NCBI RefSeq assembly: GCF_001552635.1
Contig: NZ_BCRO01000010.1
Location: 1-64,000, forward strand
Source: Actinomadura hibisca NBRC 15177
Lineage (GTDB): Bacteria > Actinomycetota > Actinomycetes > Streptosporangiales > Streptosporangiaceae
Direction: 5' to 3'
Length of the DNA: 64,000 nt
Shown in pieces: positions 61,497-64,000 of the stretch (the first letter of the stretch is position 1; each line of letters starts with the position of its first letter). The translations under genes were made by a program, and so were the position numbers. The notes below the pieces were generated by a model, which did no database searches, was not told the DNA's origin, and saw only the letters and a list, made by a program, of their open reading frames with translations.

Positions 61497-62299
61497 GCAC
61501 CGCAGGACTCCTCCTGCGTCTGAGCGGGCCACTCCAATCCTGGGGAGAGCGGTCGCGCTTCAACGAACGCGACACCAACACCGCACCGACGCGCTCAGGA
61601 CTCATCGGCCTGATCGCCGCCGCCCTCGGCCGCCGCCGCGACGAGGACATCGGCGACTTGACCGCGTTGAGCTTCACCATCCGGATCGACCGGCCGGGCA
61701 CCCTGCTGCGCGATTTCCACACCGTCGGCGGCGGGATGCCGCGTCGGCTCACCGTGATCACCGCCGAGGGCAAGCGCCGCAGCGCCGAGACCGCGACGCT
61801 GATCTCCGACCGCTACTACCTGGCCGACGCCGCGTTCACTGTCGCCGTCACCGCCCCCGACCCGCAGCTGCTGGACACCTGCGCCGCCGCGCTGCGCGAG
61901 CCGCGCTGGCCGCCCTACCTGGGGCGCAGGTCCTGCCCGCCCAGTGGACCGATCCTGCTGAGCACGCTCGAACACGACCCGGTGCCGCCGCTGATCGCCT
62001 TGCCCCTGCCTCGCAAGCACCCGGCGAACGAGTCGACCATCTCCGTCGAATTCCGCAGCGACACACCGTTCGACACCGCCCCCTGGCCCGGTCTGCCCGT
62101 CACCGAACAGATCTACACCGAGGCCCAGGACGAACCGATCTCCTTCTCCCCGCACCGGCGCCAGTACCGCACCCGTCCCGTTTACCGGTGCCATCTCGAC
62201 CTGCCCGCCGACCAGTGCGCCGACTACGGAACCGCCTACCTCCGCAAGCTCCACGAACACCTTGCTGCCGCACCACCCAACGGGAGCACCCCCTCATGA
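61493..62299 (+). CDS. casD: Cascade subunit Cas5e (CasD)
   Basis: 268 residues from a GTG overlapping the casC stop. LLLRLSGPLQSWGERSRFNE, then RDTNTAPTRSGLIGLIAAAL and TVGGGMPRRLTVITAEGKRR: Cas5e, which holds the 5' handle of the crRNA. Overlaps casE by four bases. Confidence 0.95.
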   Translation: MSTAGLLLRLSGPLQSWGERSRFNERDTNTAPTRSGLIGLIAAALGRRRDEDIGDLTALSFTIRIDRPGTLLRDFHTVGGGMPRRLTVITAEGKRRSAETATLISDRYYLADAAFTVAVTAPDPQLLDTCAAALREPRWPPYLGRRSCPPSGPILLSTLEHDPVPPLIALPLPRKHPANESTISVEFRSDTPFDTAPWPGLPVTEQIYTEAQDEPISFSPHRRQYRTRPVYRCHLDLPADQCADYGTAYLRKLHEHLAAAPPNGSTPS

Positions 62300-62937
62300 G
62301 CACCGAACTGTTCATCACCCACATCGCCTTGGACCTGGGGCACAGGGGAGTACTCAACGACCTGCGGGATATCGGCAAGCTGCACCAGCGCATCATGAAA
62401 CTGTTCCCCAACGGCCTGGGAGCACAGCCCCGCCAACAGGCCGCCGTGTTGTTCCGCCTCGACGAACTCGCCAGTGGAACAGCAGTCCTGATCCAAAGCG
62501 CACTCAAGCCCGACCTGGACAAGCTGCCCACCGGCTACGGCGTGCCCCGCTGCAGATCGCTGGCCCCGCTGCTGGACAGCCTGCGCGCCGGTGCCCCCGT
62601 CCACTACCGGATCATCGGCAACGCGACCAGCAAGCTGGGCAAGAACACCACGGCAGGCCGTCCCAAACAGGTCGTCCCTCTCCAGGGCGCTGACGCCGAT
62701 CGTTGGTGGCAGCGCCAGGCCGAGAGCGCCGGCCTGCTGGTGAACACCCTGATCAGCAGCCAGCTCAGCAGCGTCAGCAGCCAACGCGGCCCAGGGCGCA
62801 TGACCCACGCTCGCACTCGTTTCGACGGCACCGCCACCGTCACCGATCCGGCGGCGCTGGTCGAACGGATGAAGGCGGGCATCGGCCGCGGCAAGCCCTA
62901 CGGCTGCGGACTGCTCACCATCGCGCCGGTCGCATGA
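62296..62937 (+). CDS. casE: crRNA endoribonuclease Cas6e (CasE)
   Basis: 213 residues. LFITHIALDLGHRGVLNDLR, then DIGKLHQRIMKLFPNG, with the His region used in cleavage. The Gly-rich loop is MKAGIGRGKPYGCGLLTIAP. It cuts at the base of the repeat hairpin and stays bound to it. It must serve both loop types in the window (GCAG and GCGA). Overlaps cas1 by four bases. Confidence 0.95.
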   Translation: MSTELFITHIALDLGHRGVLNDLRDIGKLHQRIMKLFPNGLGAQPRQQAAVLFRLDELASGTAVLIQSALKPDLDKLPTGYGVPRCRSLAPLLDSLRAGAPVHYRIIGNATSKLGKNTTAGRPKQVVPLQGADADRWWQRQAESAGLLVNTLISSQLSSVSSQRGPGRMTHARTRFDGTATVTDPAALVERMKAGIGRGKPYGCGLLTIAPVA

Positions 62938-63896
62938 GCCGACCCGCGCGGCAGCGCCTGGCCGCCCCCACCGCTGCGATGCTGCCCCGCATCGGGGACT
63001 CGCTGTCGTTCCTGTACATCGACGTGGCCCGCATCGTCCAGGACGACACCGGCGTCAAAGCGTTCTTCCAGCTCGGCGACGACGTGCGCCGCGTCGCACT
63101 GCCCACCGCGGCCCTCGGCTGCCTGCTGCTCGGCCCCGGCGTGTCCATCACCACCCGGGCCCTGTCCACGCTGGCGCGCCACGGCACCACCGTGATCTGC
63201 ACAGGAGCAGCTGGCGTCCGCTGCTACGCGGCCAACGTCCCCGACTCGCTACCGACACGCTGGCTGGAAACCCAAGCCCGCGCATGGGCCGACGACGCCG
63301 AGCACAAGGCCGTCGCCCACCGCATGTACCTGCGCCGTTTCGGCGACACGGCACCCGCGACCGCCACCATCGCGCAACTACGCGGTCTGGAGGGCCAGCG
63401 CATGAAGGCGATCTATCGCCTGCTGGCCCAGCAGAACGGATTGCGCCCGTTCAGGCGCTCCTACGCCCCGGAGGACTGGGACGGACAAGACCCCGTCAAC
63501 CGCGCCCTGTCAGCGGCGAACACCTGCCTGTACGGCATCGTCCACGCGGCCATCAGCGCCATCGGCTGTTCGCCGGGCCTGGGCTTCGTACACACCGGAA
63601 CCTCGCACTCGTTCGTCTACGACATCGCCGACCTGTACAAGGCCGAACTCACCATCCCGCTGGCCTTCTCCCTGCACGACGCAACCGACCCTGACGGCCA
63701 AGCCCGCCGATCTTTCCGCGACGGCCTGAAGCTGTTCCGCCTCCTTCCACGCATCGTCGCCGACATCCAGACGCTTCTAGATCCTGATGACGGCACCCGC
63801 GAGGAAGACGCCGAAGAGGCGTCCGAAGAACTCGTCGACCTCTGGGATCCCGACCTCGGAAGACTCGCCGGCGGCACCAACTACAGCCAGGACTGA
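62934..63896 (+). CDS. cas1: CRISPR integrase Cas1 (type I-E)
   Basis: 320 residues. LPRIGDSLSFLYIDVARIVQ, then GVSITTRALSTLARHGTTVI, metal-binding Glu in ATIAQLRGLEGQRMKAIYRL, His in GLGFVHTGTSHSFVYDIADL and the following Asp residues. The active site looks intact, so spacer acquisition is probably functional. An acidic tail (EEDAEEASEELVDL) ends the protein. Confidence 0.97.
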   Translation: MSRPARQRLAAPTAAMLPRIGDSLSFLYIDVARIVQDDTGVKAFFQLGDDVRRVALPTAALGCLLLGPGVSITTRALSTLARHGTTVICTGAAGVRCYAANVPDSLPTRWLETQARAWADDAEHKAVAHRMYLRRFGDTAPATATIAQLRGLEGQRMKAIYRLLAQQNGLRPFRRSYAPEDWDGQDPVNRALSAANTCLYGIVHAAISAIGCSPGLGFVHTGTSHSFVYDIADLYKAELTIPLAFSLHDATDPDGQARRSFRDGLKLFRLLPRIVADIQTLLDPDDGTREEDAEEASEELVDLWDPDLGRLAGGTNYSQD

Positions 63897-63897
63897 C

Positions 63898-64000
63898 ATG
63901 GCGACGATGACCGTCATCGCGACAACCGCCGTTCCGGACCACCTGCGCGGCGCGCTGACACGCTGGATGACCGAACCCATGCCGGGCCTCTACGTCGGCA
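63898..64000 (+). CDS. cas2: CRISPR adaptation protein Cas2e (partial, cut by window end)
   Basis: 34 codons are visible: MATMTVIATTAVPDHLRGAL, then TRWMTEPMPGLYVG, the N-terminal ferredoxin-like strand and helix of Cas2e. An ATG at 63907 is an alternative start. It begins one base after the cas1 stop and continues beyond the window. Confidence 0.92.
   Translation, partial: MATMTVIATTAVPDHLRGALTRWMTEPMPGLYVG

Overview
The window is uniformly G+C rich and uses GTG and TTG as well as ATG starts. It carries actinomycete-specific families (DUF5997, the DUF574/Methyltransf_19 family, XRE-TPR regulators with divergent small genes) next to a full flagellar and chemotaxis locus. This points to a motile, probably spore-forming, filamentous actinomycete; a member of the Streptosporangiales such as a Thermomonosporaceae-like genus is my inference, not something the sequence proves.

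Layout. (1) 1-3745: end of a flagellar hook operon (fliJ end, an NlpC/P60-lytic transglycosylase fusion, fliK, flgD, flgE) closed by a strong terminator. (2) 3761-10847: non-flagellar genes. These are an unknown protein, a LysR-like ligand domain without HTH opposite DUF5997, then a GntR-led run of small accessory genes (three related HTH modules, one apparently frameshifted) ending in a HemB-like stub and a complete HemC homologue. (3) 11029-21620: the late flagellar locus. csrA, fliW, flgL, flgK and flgN are on the minus strand; a FliA/WhiG-type sigma factor, fliC, fliD, fliS, a small partner gene, an ECF sigma factor and a chemoreceptor are on the plus strand. (4) 21665-24456: an operator-flanked FAD monooxygenase and a secreted GH26-like hydrolase. 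(5) 24574-33097: chemotaxis operons cheA-cheW and cheB-cheR-cheY-cheX-cheY-cheC-like, then a secreted subtilase. (6) 33206-41560: secreted matrixin-like and CHAP hydrolases, a Flp pilin with a TadZ/CpaE ATPase, a second chemoreceptor and small secreted proteins. (7) 41630-64000: a type I-E CRISPR-Cas locus with three arrays (29, 8 and 20 repeats in arrays 1, 3 and 2 respectively) and cas3-cas8e-cse2-cas7-cas5-cas6e-cas1-cas2 (cas2 cut by the window end). Cargo lies between the arrays: a cis-prenyltransferase plus an MpaB/rubber-oxygenase-family protein with EF-hands between arrays 1 and 2, and a methyltransferase/EEP-nuclease module, hypothetical genes, an XRE-TPR regulator and a GNAT acetyltransferase between arrays 2 and 3.

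How it fits together. Seven copies of one promoter-like motif, CTCAG (once CTCAC), exactly 15 nt, then a GCCGA-like -10 box, lie upstream of flgN, fliC, both chemoreceptors, cheA, cheB and the subtilase. They define a likely sigma-28 regulon driven by the sigma factor encoded here. Below that, a hairpin with a GGA loop plus an AAGGAGG ribosome site in the fliC leader fits translational control by the CsrA/FliW pair encoded next door. The three CRISPR arrays are all read leftward from near-identical leaders. The leaders of arrays 1 and 2 still carry a copy of the first codons of cas3, so they look like duplicates of the leader that sits beside cas3.
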